DNA from: Streptomyces bauhiniae
GTDB taxonomy: Bacteria > Actinomycetota > Actinomycetes > Streptomycetales > Streptomycetaceae
DNA: 64,000 bases
Direction of reading: 5' to 3'
NCBI RefSeq assembly: GCF_004784475.1
Contig: NZ_SRRT01000001.1
Coordinates: 248,001-312,000 of the forward strand
Shown here: piece after piece, positions 36,187 to 47,178 of the stretch
Layout: each line of letters begins with the position of its first letter
How positions within the stretch are numbered: the first letter of the stretch is position 1
Translations under genes and position numbers: made by a program
The notes under the pieces: generated by a model
The model's input: the letters and a program-made list of their open reading frames with translations, nothing else
What the model was told of the DNA's origin: nothing
Databases searched by the model: none

Positions 36187-36850
36187 CCGCCGCCGCTGAC
36201 GCGGGGGTGAGCAGGCTGTGGCGAAGCCGCCGATCAGCCATCGAGCCCGTCGCTCACGCCCTGCTCCGGCCGCCGGCGATCCCGCCACCGGCGCACCCGA
36301 ACCGCAGGCTCCCCAGCCCGCCGAATCCCCGTCCCCGGAACCCACCGCGGACTCGGCCGCGCCGAACCCCTCGGCCTGGCCGCCGCCGCTCACGCGGGGA
36401 TGGGCAGGCTGGGACGAAGCCGCCGATCAGCCATCGAGCCCGACGCTCACGCCCTGCTCCGGCCGCCGGTGATCCCGCCACCGGCGCACCCGAACCGCAG
36501 GCTCCCCAGCCCGCCGAATCCCTGTCCCCGGACCCGCCCGAGCCGAAACCGTCGCCCTGACCGTCGCCGCTCACGCGGGGATGGGCAGGCTGGGGTGAAG
36601 CCGCCGATCAGCCATCGAGCCCGTCGCTCACGCCCTGCTCCGGCCGCCGGTGATCCCGCCACCGGCGCACCAGAACCGCAAGCTCCCCGGCCCGCCGAAT
36701 TCCTGCCCCGCACCCCGGAACCCACCCCGTACCCGGCGGAGCCGAACCCCTCGGCCGGCCCGCCGCCCCTGACGCGGGGGTGAGCGGAGGAGGAAAAGCC
36801 GCCGATCAGCGGTGAATCACGGCACTCACGCTCCGCTCCAGCCGCTGCCC
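36135..36850 (+). repeat. Tandem array of duplicated gene-3'-end units (about 3.5 copies of 180-198 bp)
   Basis: The marker AAGCCGCCGATCAG recurs near 36224, 36417, 36598 and 36796, so copies start 193, 181 and 198 bp apart. Each unit joins a copy of the last ~50 bp of the preceding gene (ending in a version of CCGAACCCCTCGCCCTGA) to ~140 bp of downstream sequence. Core parts are nearly identical; the joints diverge and the fourth copy is partial. Copies 2 and 3 contain GCCGGTG-N7-CACCGGC, which could fold. I see no separate gene here. Confidence 0.75.
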
Positions 36851-36932
36851 GGAGCCGTTCGAGGCCCCGCGTGCCGGCCCGTCGCCAAACCGCGGGCCCG
36901 GCCGACCCCGAGCCCGCCCCCTGAGCCAACCC

Positions 36933-37694
36933 TCAGGAGTTCGCCGACCCCAGCACCCCCCGCAGATGCTCCGGCAGGAGCTGGTCGCAGGACTGCTTCG
37001 ACTGCTGGGTCAGGGCGTCGTTCACGCACGTGTAGTAGTCGCGGTACACGAGCTGGACGGTGAAGACCGCGGCGACCAGGACGAGGGCCAGGCCGGCGGT
37101 GATCATGCCGGTGATGGCCGCCGTGACCTGGGGGCGGACGCCCGTCGGGCGGGGTTCGTCCGGGGAGGGGGTGCGGGGCTTGGCGCGCAGGGAGCTGCCG
37201 CCCCAGTAGAGGGCGAGGGCGCCGAGGAGGAGGGAGACGTAGGGCCAGCCGAGGAGGACGAAGAAGACGGCCCACATGCCGGACAGCAGGGCGTAGCGGG
37301 CGCGCCGCTGGGCCGGGTCCGTCGGGTCCCAGCGCTGCTTGCTGGTGCCGCCGCCCTGGCCCTCCGGACCCGCGCCGGGGCGCTCGCCGAAGCCGCCGGG
37401 GGCGCGGCCGGGCTGGCGGTCGCTCCACTGGCTGCCCCAGCCGGAGTCCCCGGAACCCTGCTGACCCTCCTGGCCCTCGGGGTGACGCGGGCGCCAGGGC
37501 TGGTCGGGACGGTCCTCGGGCGGGGGCGCGTACGGGTTGTCGTCCTTGCGGTCACCGCCCCGGTCGTCGTCGCGGCCGCCGGAGGGTGCCTGGGGCGGCG
37601 AGGCCGGCCGCTCCCGCAGCAGGACAACGCCACGCTCGCCCTCCTGGCCGGTCAGCGGCGGGAACGTGAGGAGTCGCGGGCTGCGATCGGGCAT
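36933..37694 (-). CDS. Membrane protein with hydrophilic Pro/Gly-rich N-terminus
   Basis: 253 residues. The first ~125 are charged and rich in Pro, Gly, Arg and Gln. Then come three hydrophobic helices (YALLSGMWAVFFVLLGWPYVSLLLGALALYW, counted as two, and MITAGLALVLVAAVFTVQLVY). A short outside tail with two Cys (YYTCVNDALTQQSKQSCDQLL) follows and may form a disulfide. No named family recognised. ATG at 37694; the ribosome-binding site is weak. Divergent from purN. Confidence 0.65.
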   Translation of the reverse strand: MPDRSPRLLTFPPLTGQEGERGVVLLRERPASPPQAPSGGRDDDRGGDRKDDNPYAPPPEDRPDQPWRPRHPEGQEGQQGSGDSGWGSQWSDRQPGRAPGGFGERPGAGPEGQGGGTSKQRWDPTDPAQRRARYALLSGMWAVFFVLLGWPYVSLLLGALALYWGGSSLRAKPRTPSPDEPRPTGVRPQVTAAITGMITAGLALVLVAAVFTVQLVYRDYYTCVNDALTQQSKQSCDQLLPEHLRGVLGSANS

Positions 37695-37851
37695 CAAAGG
37701 AGCGTCTTCCCCTAGGTGATTCGAAGTCCGGCATGAGCTGTCATCCCGTGAACGCGCCGCACCACGGCCGCGTTCCCGAGCCGGCTCGTCCAGAACGCTA
37801 CCTTCCGGCCACGCCCCCGTCCCGTGGGGGCCGTCCGGAGTGCCGGTATCG

Positions 37852-37879
37852 TTGCTGGCGGCCGGCCGCTTCGTAGACT
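37852..37879 (+). promoter_or_regulatory. Promoter of purN-purH
   Basis: TTGCTG (37852-37857), 16-bp spacer, TAGACT (37874-37879). The expected start is about 37886, one base before an in-frame ATG at 37887, so a leaderless longer PurN is possible besides the conventional start at 37965. Confidence 0.6.
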
Positions 37880-37964
37880 TCCCCGTATGGCGGGACGCGA
37901 AGCATTCGTAGAACCCTACAAACGCCGGCCGCGACACACCGCCGTCCCGAGAAAGGGCCCCATC

Positions 37965-38603
37965 GTGGCCGCCACCCCCGCCGGTCCAGCGGCCCGGCGA
38001 CTCGTCGTGCTGGTCTCCGGTTCCGGCACCAACCTCCAGGCCCTGCTGGACGAGATCGAGCGCGTCGGAGCCGAGGCGTACGGCGCGCGGATCGTCGCCG
38101 TGGGGGCCGACCGCGCCGGCATCGAGGGGCTGGCCCGCGCCGAGCGCGCCGGGCTGCCGACCTTCGTGTGCCGGGTGAAGGACCACCCGAGCCGCGAGGA
38201 GTGGGACGCGGCGCTCGCCGAGGCGGTCGCCGCCCACGAGCCGGACCTCGTGGTCTCGGCCGGCTTCATGAAGATCGTGGGCAAGGAGTTCCTGGCCCGG
38301 TTCGGCGGGCGGTTCGTCAACACCCACCCGGCCCTGCTGCCGAGCTTCCCGGGGGCCCACGGCGTACGCGACGCGCTCGCGTACGGCGCCAAGGTCACCG
38401 GCTGCACCGTCCACTTCGTCGACGACGGCGTCGACACCGGGCCGATCATCGCGCAGGGCGTGGTGGAGATCCGGGACGAGGACGACGAGAGCGCGCTGCA
38501 CGAGCGCATCAAGGACGTCGAGCGAAGGCTGCTCGTCGAGGTCGTGGGGCGCCTCGCCCGCAACGGCCATCGCATAGAGGGACGAAAGGTAGTTATCCCG
38601 TGA
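37965..38603 (+). CDS. purN: Phosphoribosylglycinamide formyltransferase
   Basis: 212 residues. It transfers a formyl group from 10-formyl-THF to GAR, the third step of purine synthesis. The GSGTNLQAL phosphate loop is near the N-terminus. The catalytic Asn-His pair is in [13 protein letters not shown], and the Asp is in [14 protein letters not shown] start at 37965 with AAAGGG upstream gives the usual length. An in-frame ATG at 37887, right at the predicted transcription start, could add 26 residues. purH overlaps its stop by 4 bp, so the pair is an operon. Confidence 0.96.
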   Translation: MAATPAGPAARRLVVLVSGSGTNLQALLDEIERVGAEAYGARIVAVGADRAGIEGLARAERAGLPTFVCRVKDHPSREEWDAALAEAVAAHEPDLVVSAGFMKIVGKEFLARFGGRFVNTHPALLPSFPGAHGVRDALAYGAKVTGCTVHFVDDGVDTGPIIAQGVVEIRDEDDESALHERIKDVERRLLVEVVGRLARNGHRIEGRKVVIP

Positions 38604-40171
38604 CCGCCACCGCCGAGAGCACCAAGCGGCCCATTCGCCGGGCGCTCGTCAGCGTCTACGACAAGACCGGCCTGGAAGACCTCGCGCGCGGGCTGCACGA
38701 GGCCGGGGTCGAGCTGGTCTCCACCGGCTCCACCGCCGCCCGTATCGCCGCCGCCGGCGTCCCCGTGACGAAGGTCGAGGAGCTGACCGGCTTCCCCGAG
38801 TGCCTGGACGGCCGGGTCAAGACCCTGCACCCCAAGGTGCACGCGGGCATCCTCGCCGACCTGCGTCTGGACAGCCACCGCGAGCAGCTCGCCGAGCTGG
38901 GCGTCACGCCGTTCGACCTCGTCGTGGTCAACCTGTACCCGTTCCGGGAGACCGTCGCCTCCGGCGCCTCGCCCGACGAGTGCGTGGAGCAGATCGACAT
39001 CGGCGGCCCCTCGATGGTCCGCGCCGCCGCCAAGAACCACCCCTCGGTCGCCGTGGTCACCAGCCCCGAGCGGTACGCCGACGTGGCCGCCGCCGCGCAG
39101 GAGGGCGGCTTCGACCTCGCCGCCCGCAAGCGGCTGGCCGCCGAGGCGTTCCGGCACACCGCCGCCTACGACGTGGCCGTGGCCGAGTGGTTCGCCGGGG
39201 AGTACGCCCCGGTCGACGACTCCACGTTCCCCGACTTCCTCGGCGGCACCTGGGACCGCGCGCACACCCTGCGCTACGGCGAGAACCCGCACCAGCCGGC
39301 CGCGCTGTACGTGGCGCCGGGCGCCGAGGGCCTCGCGCAGGCGGAGCAGTTGCACGGCAAGGAGATGTCGTACAACAACTACACCGACACCGACGCCGCG
39401 CGCCGGGCCGCGTACGACCACGACGAGCCCTGTGTGGCGATCATCAAGCACGCCAATCCGTGCGGGATCGCGGTCGGCGCGGACGTGGCCGAGGCGCACC
39501 GCAAGGCGCACGCCTGTGACCCGCTGTCCGCGTTCGGCGGGGTCATCGCGGTGAACCGGCCGGTCAGCAAGGAGCTGGCCGAGCAGGTCGCGGAGATCTT
39601 CACCGAGGTCATCGTGGCGCCGGACTACGAGGAGGGCGCGCTGGAGGCCCTCGCCCGGAAGAAGAACATCCGGGTGCTGAGGGCGCCGCAGGGTCCCGCC
39701 GCCACCGTCGAGATCAAGCCGGTCGACGGCGGGGTGCTGGTCCAGGAGGCCGACCGCCTCCAGGCCGACGGCGACGACCCGGCCAACTGGACGCTGGCCA
39801 GCGGTGACGCGCTCTCCCCGGCCGAGCTGGCCGAGCTGGCGTTCGCCTGGCGGGCGTGCCGCGCGGTGAAGTCCAACGCGATCCTGCTGGCCAAGGACGG
39901 CGCCTCGGTCGGCGTCGGCATGGGCCAGGTCAACCGCGTCGACTCCTGCAAGCTGGCGGTCGAGCGGGCGGGCGAGGAGCGGGCGCGGGGTGCCTTCGCG
40001 GCCTCCGACGCGTTCTTCCCCTTCCCCGACGGGCCGCAGATCCTGATCGACGCCGGGGTGCGCGCCATCGTGCAGCCGGGCGGGTCGATCCGGGACGAGC
40101 AGGTCGTGGAGGCCGCCAAGGAGGCGGGCGTGACCATGTACTTCACGGGCACGCGGCACTTCTTCCACTGA
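38600..40171 (+). CDS. purH: Bifunctional AICAR formyltransferase/IMP cyclohydrolase
   Basis: 523 residues, last two steps of IMP synthesis. The N-terminal IMP cyclohydrolase domain begins [20 protein letters not shown] and contains STGSTA and [13 protein letters not shown]. The C-terminal AICAR transformylase domain contains the active-site KHANPCG and the conserved end ([14 protein letters not shown]). GTG at 38600 overlaps the purN stop. Full length for the family. Ends at a strong terminator shared with the convergent RDD gene. Confidence 0.97.
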   Translation: MTATAESTKRPIRRALVSVYDKTGLEDLARGLHEAGVELVSTGSTAARIAAAGVPVTKVEELTGFPECLDGRVKTLHPKVHAGILADLRLDSHREQLAELGVTPFDLVVVNLYPFRETVASGASPDECVEQIDIGGPSMVRAAAKNHPSVAVVTSPERYADVAAAAQEGGFDLAARKRLAAEAFRHTAAYDVAVAEWFAGEYAPVDDSTFPDFLGGTWDRAHTLRYGENPHQPAALYVAPGAEGLAQAEQLHGKEMSYNNYTDTDAARRAAYDHDEPCVAIIKHANPCGIAVGADVAEAHRKAHACDPLSAFGGVIAVNRPVSKELAEQVAEIFTEVIVAPDYEEGALEALARKKNIRVLRAPQGPAATVEIKPVDGGVLVQEADRLQADGDDPANWTLASGDALSPAELAELAFAWRACRAVKSNAILLAKDGASVGVGMGQVNRVDSCKLAVERAGEERARGAFAASDAFFPFPDGPQILIDAGVRAIVQPGGSIRDEQVVEAAKEAGVTMYFTGTRHFFH

Positions 40172-40183
40172 GCGCATACGAAA

Positions 40184-40227
40184 AGCGGCCGCCCGCTCCC
40201 CTCGCGGAAGGGGAGCGGGCGGCCGCT
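40184..40227. terminator. Bidirectional terminator after purH
   Basis: 18-bp perfect stem AGCGGCCGCCCGCTCCCC and complement with an 8-nt loop, between convergent genes. Confidence 0.88.
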
Positions 40228-40240
40228 GTACGAACCGCGC

Positions 40241-40852
40241 CTACTTGCTGACGATGACGATCGAGCCGCAGACCTTGTCGGAGAAGGTCTGGCGCTTGGA
40301 GTCCCACGCCGGCCACAGGTAACCGAGGTAACACGGCAGGCTGTCCAGCATGTGGGCGAGCTGACGCACGAACGCCATGCCGCCGCCCAGCGGCTGACCG
40401 GTGTCCTCCTTGAGCGTGCGGGTGCCGACGATCTTCTTGCCGATCGTCTGGCCCGTCCTGCCCTCCTGGACGATCTGGTAGATCACGAAGGCGATCATGA
40501 GGAGGACGCCGACGAGCGAGAGCGCCGGGATCTCCGCCTTCGCGCCGATGAGCACCAGCGGCAGGTAGACCACCATGTAGAGGATGGTGTCGATCAGCCT
40601 GCTGAGGAACCGCTGGCCCCAGTTCGCGTACGGCGGCTGCTGGTAGCCGTAGCCCGGCTGCTGCGGGTAGCCGTAACCGGCCTGCTGCGGGACCGGGGGC
40701 GCCTGCGGGTAGCCGTAACCGGGCTGCGGGGGCATGCCCTGCGGCGGCACGCCCTGCGGCGCCTGCGGGTAACCGGGCTGCTGCGGCTGCCCGTACCCCT
40801 GCTGGGGGTCCTGCGGCTGACCGTACGGGTTCTGGGGCGAGCCGAAACTCAT
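40241..40852 (-). CDS. RDD family membrane protein
   Basis: 203 residues. The first ~85 residues are a Pro/Gln/Gly/Tyr-rich cytoplasmic tail with repeated [12 protein letters not shown] units. The RDD domain follows: [23 protein letters not shown] (the Arg and Asp of the name), a second helix ([16 protein letters not shown]), the conserved [14 protein letters not shown], and a last amphipathic part. Role unknown; RDD proteins have been linked to transport. ATG at 40852 with GGAGG upstream. Divergent from folD. Confidence 0.85.
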   Translation of the reverse strand: MSFGSPQNPYGQPQDPQQGYGQPQQPGYPQAPQGVPPQGMPPQPGYGYPQAPPVPQQAGYGYPQQPGYGYQQPPYANWGQRFLSRLIDTILYMVVYLPLVLIGAKAEIPALSLVGVLLMIAFVIYQIVQEGRTGQTIGKKIVGTRTLKEDTGQPLGGGMAFVRQLAHMLDSLPCYLGYLWPAWDSKRQTFSDKVCGSIVIVSK

Positions 40853-41114
40853 GGCTGGATTCCTCCGTTGGAACTGCGGGAACGACGCGGACAGCACGGA
40901 GGAACGTCAAGATCTGAGCGGTTTGCCCCCCACCGGACCGCGATGTATGCGCCGTTCATGGTTGTGGAGCCGTCACGCGTTGTCCAGCCGCATTCGCGAG
41001 GTGTTGTGCAAGTGCAACATCAACGATCAACGGAGGACATCCGGGACGCGACGGTGGCGGAGCCCACGCGGACCGGATTGGAACCGGGGGGCCGTCATCC
41101 GCGAGGATGGGGGT
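40853..41114. promoter_or_regulatory. Divergent region between the RDD gene and folD
   Basis: 262 bp without a gene. Contains the inverted repeat TGTTG-N8-CAACA (41002-41019) with inner TGCA-AG-TGCA, followed by the direct repeat ATCAACG-ATCAACG. These are candidate regulator sites; no clear -10 hexamer could be fixed. Confidence 0.35.
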
Positions 41115-41969
41115 ATGACCGCCCAGATTCTCGATGGCAAGGCCACCGCAGCCGCGATCAAGTCCGATCTGACCGCCCGCGTGGCGGCGCTGAAGGAGAA
41201 GGGAATCACGCCCGGCCTCGGCACCGTCCTGGTCGGTGAGGACCCCGGCAGCCAGAAGTACGTCGCGGGCAAGCACCGCGACTGCGCCCAGGTCGGCATC
41301 GCCTCCATCCAGCGCGAACTGCCCGCCACGGCCACCCAGGAGGAGATCGAGGCGGTCGTCCGCGAGCTGAACGAGGACCCCGACTGCACCGGCTACATCG
41401 TCCAGCTCCCGCTGCCCAAGGGCATCGACGAGAACCGCATCCTGGAGCTGATGGACCCGGAGAAGGACGCCGACGGCCTCCACCCGATGAACCTCGGCCG
41501 CCTGGTCCTCAACGAGCCCGCCCCGCTGCCCTGCACCCCCAACGGCGTACTCACCCTGCTGCGCCGGTACGGCGTGGAGACCAAGGGCGCCGAGGTCGTG
41601 GTCGTCGGCCGCGGTGTGACCATCGGGCGCTCGATGCCGCTGCTGCTCACCCGGCGCAGCGAGAACGCCACCGTGACCCAGTGCCACACCGGCACCCGTG
41701 ACCTGGCCTACCACCTGAAGCGGGCCGACATCGTCGTCTCGGCCGCCGGTGCCCCGCACCTGATCCGCGCCGATGACATCAAGCCGGGCGCGGCCGTGCT
41801 GGACGTCGGTGTCTCCCGCAACGCCGAGGGCAAGATCGTCGGCGATGTCCACCCGGACGTCGCCGAGGTCGCCGGGTGGATCTCCCCGAACCCCGGCGGG
41901 GTCGGCCCGATGACCCGCGCCCAGCTCCTGGTCAACGTGGTGGAGGCGGCGGAGCGGCGTGCCGGCTGA
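41115..41969 (+). CDS. folD: Bifunctional methylenetetrahydrofolate dehydrogenase/cyclohydrolase
   Basis: 284 residues. It oxidises 5,10-methylene-THF to methenyl-THF (NADP) and hydrolyses it to 10-formyl-THF, the formyl donor for PurN and PurH encoded nearby. The catalytic Tyr/Lys region [12 protein letters not shown], the [10 protein letters not shown] motif, [13 protein letters not shown] and the NADP loop [17 protein letters not shown] are present, as is the C-terminal [16 protein letters not shown] at 41115. The next gene overlaps by 11 bp. Confidence 0.97.
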   Translation: MTAQILDGKATAAAIKSDLTARVAALKEKGITPGLGTVLVGEDPGSQKYVAGKHRDCAQVGIASIQRELPATATQEEIEAVVRELNEDPDCTGYIVQLPLPKGIDENRILELMDPEKDADGLHPMNLGRLVLNEPAPLPCTPNGVLTLLRRYGVETKGAEVVVVGRGVTIGRSMPLLLTRRSENATVTQCHTGTRDLAYHLKRADIVVSAAGAPHLIRADDIKPGAAVLDVGVSRNAEGKIVGDVHPDVAEVAGWISPNPGGVGPMTRAQLLVNVVEAAERRAG

Positions 41970-42423
41970 CGAGTCCGGGGAGCCGCAGGTGCGGGACGCG
42001 ATCAGCGCTCCCGACGCGCAGGGGCGCACCCGGCGCATGACCCGCCGCTTCCCGCTGTTCACCAAGGACACCGCGCGCCCCGAGGGCGGCGGCCGGGCCG
42101 CGAGCAGCGACGCCCCGGCGCCCGCCCGGCAGTGGCCGGTGCTGGTCGTGCTCTCCGCCGTCGCGCTCGGCCTGCTGCTGGTCGCCTTCGACGTGACCCG
42201 CGCCGGGCTCCTGCTGATCGGCGCGGCCCTGCTGGCGGGCGCCGCGATGCGCTGGACGCTGCCCGGCGTCGGCATGCTCGCCGTCCGCTCCCGCTTCACG
42301 GACATCGTGACCTACGGGGTGCTGGGCCTCGCCATCGTCCTGCTGGCCCTGATGGCCCAGCCCGAACCCCTGCTGCAGATCCCGTTCCTGAAGGACACCC
42401 TGCACTTCACGGTGTCCAACTAG
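41959..42423 (+). CDS. DUF3017 membrane protein
   Basis: 154 residues. A charged N-terminus of about 55 residues, then three hydrophobic helices ([49 protein letters not shown]). The position immediately after folD with an 11-bp overlap, and the pattern [18 protein letters not shown], fit the actinobacterial DUF3017 family. Role unknown. GTG start at 41959. Likely translationally coupled to folD and followed by a hairpin. Confidence 0.8.
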   Translation: MPADESGEPQVRDAISAPDAQGRTRRMTRRFPLFTKDTARPEGGGRAASSDAPAPARQWPVLVVLSAVALGLLLVAFDVTRAGLLLIGAALLAGAAMRWTLPGVGMLAVRSRFTDIVTYGVLGLAIVLLALMAQPEPLLQIPFLKDTLHFTVSN

Positions 42424-42437
42424 CGCTGCTCGCAAGG

Positions 42438-42479
42438 CCGGTGGCTCGCCCCCACCCCCGATCAGGGGCGAGTCACCGG
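42438..42479 (+). terminator. Terminator after folD-DUF3017
   Basis: 15-bp stem with one G-U pair (CCGGTGGCTCGCCCC against its partner at 42465-42479) and a 12-nt loop. No T-run follows, as is common in Streptomyces. Confidence 0.7.
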
Positions 42480-42727
42480 GACTTCACCCTGACGGGCCGG
42501 GCGGTTGCCGGGCAATGTCCCGCCGTGCGCTGTGGCACGGAGGTGACCGTTCCGCCACGGTGTCCGCGCCCTGCCACATCCGGGCAATCAGCGTCGTGAC
42601 AAGGGCAGTTCGCCGGATACGTTCCGAACACCCCCCTCCTGCGGGCTACCGTGGAGCGGGGGCGGTGGCGTGACGCGGGGAGGCGTCGCGGTGCTTGCCG
42701 GGGGAGGAGCGAGGGGGGGAGCGGGCC

Positions 42728-43618
42728 ATGGCTCGTTGGAAGGCGCTGCCGGAGGAACTCGACCCGGAGATCGGGGAGTTCACCCGTCAGTTGCGGGGAC
42801 TCGTGGACCAGGGGGGTCTGAGTGTCGCCGCGCTGGCCGACCGTACCGGGTACAGCAGGACGTCCTGGGAGCGGTATCTGAACGGGCGGCTGCTGGCACC
42901 CAAGGGGGCCGTCGTCGCCCTCGCCGAGGTCACCGGGACCAGCCCGGTCCACCTCACCACGATGTGGGAACTCGCCGAACGCGCCTGGAGCCGGGCGGAG
43001 TTGCGCCACGACCGCACGATGGAGCAGATCCGGATCACCCAGGCCCGCGCGGAGTTGGGCGACCTCGGCGGGGGTACGACGATGGTCGACGCCCCACCGG
43101 TTGCCCCGCCCGACGCCGAGCCCCCTGCGGGCAAGCGTCGCGTCCTGCTCTTCCTGGCAGGCGCCGTGGCCGTACTCGTCGTCCTCGGCACCGTCTTCCT
43201 GCTCACCGGCCGAAACGGCGGCGAGAGCACACCGGCCGCTGCCAAGTCCCCCTCACCCTCCGCCACCAGCGCCGCCGACCTGCCGCCCGGCGTCAAGTGC
43301 GTGGGCGTCGGCTGCACCGGCAAGGACGCCGAGGCCATGGGGTGCAGCGGCGACCTGGTGACCACCGCCAGGACCGCCACCGTCGGCGCCGCCACCCTGG
43401 AGGTCCGCTACAGCAGGACGTGCGGCGCCGCCTGGGGCCGGATCACCGGCGCCGCACCGGGCGACCAGGTACGCGTCACGGCGGACGGCGAGAGCCGGCG
43501 GGGTGTCGCCGTCGCCGGGGAGACCTACACGTACACCCCGATGGTCGCCGTCGGCCGAGCAGGCGAGGCCGAAGCCTGCGTGACCCTGACGTCGGGACGC
43601 ACCGGGTGCACCAAGTAG
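42728..43618 (+). CDS. Membrane-anchored helix-turn-helix protein with a C-terminal DUF2690-like domain
   Basis: 296 residues. An N-terminal XRE-like helix-turn-helix (LSVAALADRTGYSRTSWERYLNGRLLAPKGAV) is followed by a linker, one membrane helix (VLLFLAGAVAVLVVLGTVFLL, about residues 139-160) and an outside domain with four Cys. That domain runs from VKCVGVGCTGKDAEAMGC to the Cys in CVTLTSGRTGC. It could pass an outside signal to DNA directly. ATG at 42728 with GGGGGAG upstream. Transcribed alone. Confidence 0.75.
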   Translation: MARWKALPEELDPEIGEFTRQLRGLVDQGGLSVAALADRTGYSRTSWERYLNGRLLAPKGAVVALAEVTGTSPVHLTTMWELAERAWSRAELRHDRTMEQIRITQARAELGDLGGGTTMVDAPPVAPPDAEPPAGKRRVLLFLAGAVAVLVVLGTVFLLTGRNGGESTPAAAKSPSPSATSAADLPPGVKCVGVGCTGKDAEAMGCSGDLVTTARTATVGAATLEVRYSRTCGAAWGRITGAAPGDQVRVTADGESRRGVAVAGETYTYTPMVAVGRAGEAEACVTLTSGRTGCTK

Positions 43619-43714
43619 CCGGAGATTTCGGCGCGGGCCGCATGGGACGCCGGAATGGGGGCACGCGAACAAGTACCCCCCCACGGGAGTCCGGCAAGCC
43701 GGTACCCCCGACCG

Positions 43715-43753
43715 GCGGCCGCCTTCGTCCTCCTCTCCCGGACGGGCGGCCGC
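43715..43753 (+). terminator. Possible terminator after the HTH gene
   Basis: 9-bp stem GCGGCCGCC and its complement, 21-nt loop, about 100 bp after the gene end. Confidence 0.45.
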
Positions 43754-43838
43754 TGCCGTGTGCGGCGGCGGGAACCCATCCAGCCGGGCTGTGGGGCGGG
43801 CCACAGGGCCCCGGACGTCCGGCATGCCGGATGCGCGA

Positions 43839-44917
<1,079 letters not shown>

Positions 44918-44935
44918 GCCCCGCACGCACGAGTG

Positions 44936-44969
44936 ACGGGCCCCCTCCGGTCTTCCGGGCGGGGCCCGT
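44936..44969. terminator. Bidirectional terminator between mdh and the SIP gene
   Basis: 9-bp stem ACGGGCCCC/GGGGCCCGT with a 16-nt loop between convergent genes. Confidence 0.75.
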
Positions 44970-44982
44970 TCCCGTGTGCGGA

Positions 44983-45669
44983 CTACTCCAGGCCGCGCTT
45001 GCCCGGCGCCCAGAACGGCTTGGTCAGCACCGAGCGCCGGTCCCAGCCCGCGTCCCGCAGCACATGCCGTACCGCCTGCACGGTGCGCGCCTCCCCGGCG
45101 ACGTACGCGATTCCGCCCGGCGCCGGGGCCAGGCGGCCCACCGCCTCGGGGAGCGGGACGGTGCCGCGCAGCACCCAGTCGAGCCGGCCGGCGTGGGCCA
45201 GCGGGAGCCGGTCGTCCGCCGTGGCGGTCTCCACGCAGCCCGAGACCCGCGTGCCGTCTGGCAGCGCGGCGAGCATCGCGCCGAAGGCGACGGACGCCGT
45301 CTCGTCGCCGACGAAGACATGGTGCGCGGCGTCCGGGCGCAGGGTGAAGGAGCCCTCCGGCTTGCCGAGGCGCACCTCGTCGCCCGCCTTCGCCTCGCGC
45401 GCCCAGCGGGCTCCGGGGCCGTTCCCGTCGTGGTCCAGCACGCACAACTCCAGGGCGCCGGACGGCTCGTAGCGCCACACCGAGTAGGTGCGCCGGGTCA
45501 GCGCGGAGCCCACCAGCACCCGGACCTGCTGGCCGGGGAGCACGTCGAGCCCGGCCAGCGCCTCGCCCTCGATCCGCAGGCGCCGCATCCGCGCGGTGAA
45601 CCGTTCCACGGAGGTCACGGTCCCCCGGAGCATTAGCAGATCGAGGACAGGGTTCAGCAGCGCGGACAT
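44983..45669 (-). CDS. Siderophore-interacting protein (FAD-dependent ferric reductase family)
   Basis: 228 residues. The FAD-binding beta-barrel domain has the RTYSVWRYEP motif (Arg-x-Tyr-Ser) and the phosphate loop near DGNGPGARWAREAKAGDEV. The C-terminal reductase part has HHVFVGDETASVAFGAML and YVAGEARTVQAVRHVLRD, typical of ViuB-like proteins. It reduces iron from siderophores inside the cell. ATG at 45669 with AGGAG upstream. It lies 48 bp after the MFS gene on the same strand, so the two are likely cotranscribed. No iron box was seen upstream. Confidence 0.88.
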   Translation of the reverse strand: MSALLNPVLDLLMLRGTVTSVERFTARMRRLRIEGEALAGLDVLPGQQVRVLVGSALTRRTYSVWRYEPSGALELCVLDHDGNGPGARWAREAKAGDEVRLGKPEGSFTLRPDAAHHVFVGDETASVAFGAMLAALPDGTRVSGCVETATADDRLPLAHAGRLDWVLRGTVPLPEAVGRLAPAPGGIAYVAGEARTVQAVRHVLRDAGWDRRSVLTKPFWAPGKRGLE

Positions 45670-45717
45670 GCACGGCTCCTAGAAGTGGACAACTCGGGCC
45701 CAGGCGACCGGAGTTGA

Positions 45718-47127
45718 TCATCGGTGGGGGGTGGAGGGCGATGCTACGCGCTCCGGGACGGGCGTGGCAGACCGGAGGGTAGGGTTCCGGCCGCCCCATC
45801 CCGCGATCACCAGGGCGGTCGCCGCGAGCACCACGAGGGCGACGAGGCGCAGCGCCGGGCCCATGCCGTCCAGCAGGCCGGTGTGCGCGGAGAGCACGGT
45901 CCCGGTGACGGCGACGCCCAGCGCGGCACCGGTCTCGCGGGCCGTGGTGCCGAGGCCGCTGCCGAGCCCGGCCTGGTGCGCGGGGAGCGAGGTGATCACG
46001 CCCACGGTGAGCGCCGGCATCGACAGGCCCGTACCGGCGGAGACCACCAGCAGCCAGCAGACGTAGAGCGCGTACGGGGTGTCCACGTCGGCGGTCGACG
46101 CGGCGAGCAGGCCCAGGCCGATCAGGGCGAGGCCCGCGCCGACGAGGGCGCGGGGGTGAGCGGCCCAGCGGCCGGCGAGCCGCTGGGACACGGCCATGCC
46201 GACGGGCAGCGGCAGGATCGCCAGGCCGGTCAGGGCGGCGCCCATGCCCTTCGCCTCTTGCAGGTACTGGGAGTTGACGAAGAACAGCGCGAACAGGCCG
46301 AAGAAGCCGGTGGCCGTGCCCAGCGACGCGGCGCGCAGCCGGGCCGAGGCGAAGACGCGCGGGTCGAAGAGGGGGGCTGGGGAGCGCAGGGCGTGCGCGG
46401 TGAAGGCGCCGGTCAGCACGGCACCGGTGGCGAAGGCGCCGAGGATGCGCGCGGAGGTCCAGCCGTAGGAGGGGCCCTCGATGATGCCGAACAGCACGGC
46501 GACCAGGCCCCCGGTGAGCAGCAGGGTGCCCAGCGGGTCGAGGCCGGTGCCGGGGGAGCGCGGGGTACGCGGGGTGGTCGCGGCGACGGCGGCGGCGAGC
46601 AGCGCGGCGAGCGGCACCATGGCCGCGAACAGGGCCCGCCAGGACAGGTACTGCCCGGCGAAACCGCCCGCCAGGTTGCCGACCCCGCCGCCCAGGCCGA
46701 GCGACAGCGTCCAGGCGCCCATCGCGCGGGCCCGGGTCTCCGGGGTCGACAGCCGCATCAGGATCGACAGCGTGGCCGGGGTGATCAGCGCGGCTCCGGC
46801 CCCGGAGACCGCCCGGCCCGCGATGAGGACGGCCGGGTCGGCGGCGAGGGCACCGGTGGCGGCGCCCGCGGCGAACAGGGCGAGGCCGGTGAGCAGGGCG
46901 CCCTTGCGGCCGTAGCGGTCGCCGAGGGCGCCGGCCGGGACGAGGAGTCCGGCGAAGGCGATCACGTAGGCGTCGACTATCCACAGCAGTTGGCTGTGCG
47001 AGGGGTGCGGGGACGACGCCATGAACTGGGGGATCAGCAGGTTGATCGCGGCGACCATGCTCTGGGCGACCAGGACACAGGCGCACAGCACGAGCAGCGT
47101 CGAGCGTTTCAGGGCAGGCGGGGGCAC
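45718..47127 (-). CDS. MFS transporter, DHA2-like drug or siderophore exporter
   Basis: 469 residues with about 14 hydrophobic helices. Motif A between helices 2 and 3 (GALGDRYGRKGALLTG) and the antiporter motif C-like GAGAALITPATLSIL and GGGVGNLAGGF mark a proton-driven exporter of the DHA2 group. GTG at 47127 with GGAGGA upstream. The downstream siderophore-interacting gene hints at siderophore export, but a drug pump is equally possible. The divergent LysR regulator probably controls it. Confidence 0.85.
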   Translation of the reverse strand: MPPPALKRSTLLVLCACVLVAQSMVAAINLLIPQFMASSPHPSHSQLLWIVDAYVIAFAGLLVPAGALGDRYGRKGALLTGLALFAAGAATGALAADPAVLIAGRAVSGAGAALITPATLSILMRLSTPETRARAMGAWTLSLGLGGGVGNLAGGFAGQYLSWRALFAAMVPLAALLAAAVAATTPRTPRSPGTGLDPLGTLLLTGGLVAVLFGIIEGPSYGWTSARILGAFATGAVLTGAFTAHALRSPAPLFDPRVFASARLRAASLGTATGFFGLFALFFVNSQYLQEAKGMGAALTGLAILPLPVGMAVSQRLAGRWAAHPRALVGAGLALIGLGLLAASTADVDTPYALYVCWLLVVSAGTGLSMPALTVGVITSLPAHQAGLGSGLGTTARETGAALGVAVTGTVLSAHTGLLDGMGPALRLVALVVLAATALVIAGWGGRNPTLRSATPVPERVASPSTPHR

Positions 47128-47178
47128 GGCTCCTCCGGGAGCTGGTCGGGGTGGTGCGGGGATGTGCCTTCACCGTAG

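Noticed and set aside
36187..36850. Open frames on both strands across the 3'-end repeat array
   Set aside because: They arise from the repeated GC-rich units, have no ribosome-binding sites, and change frame between copies.
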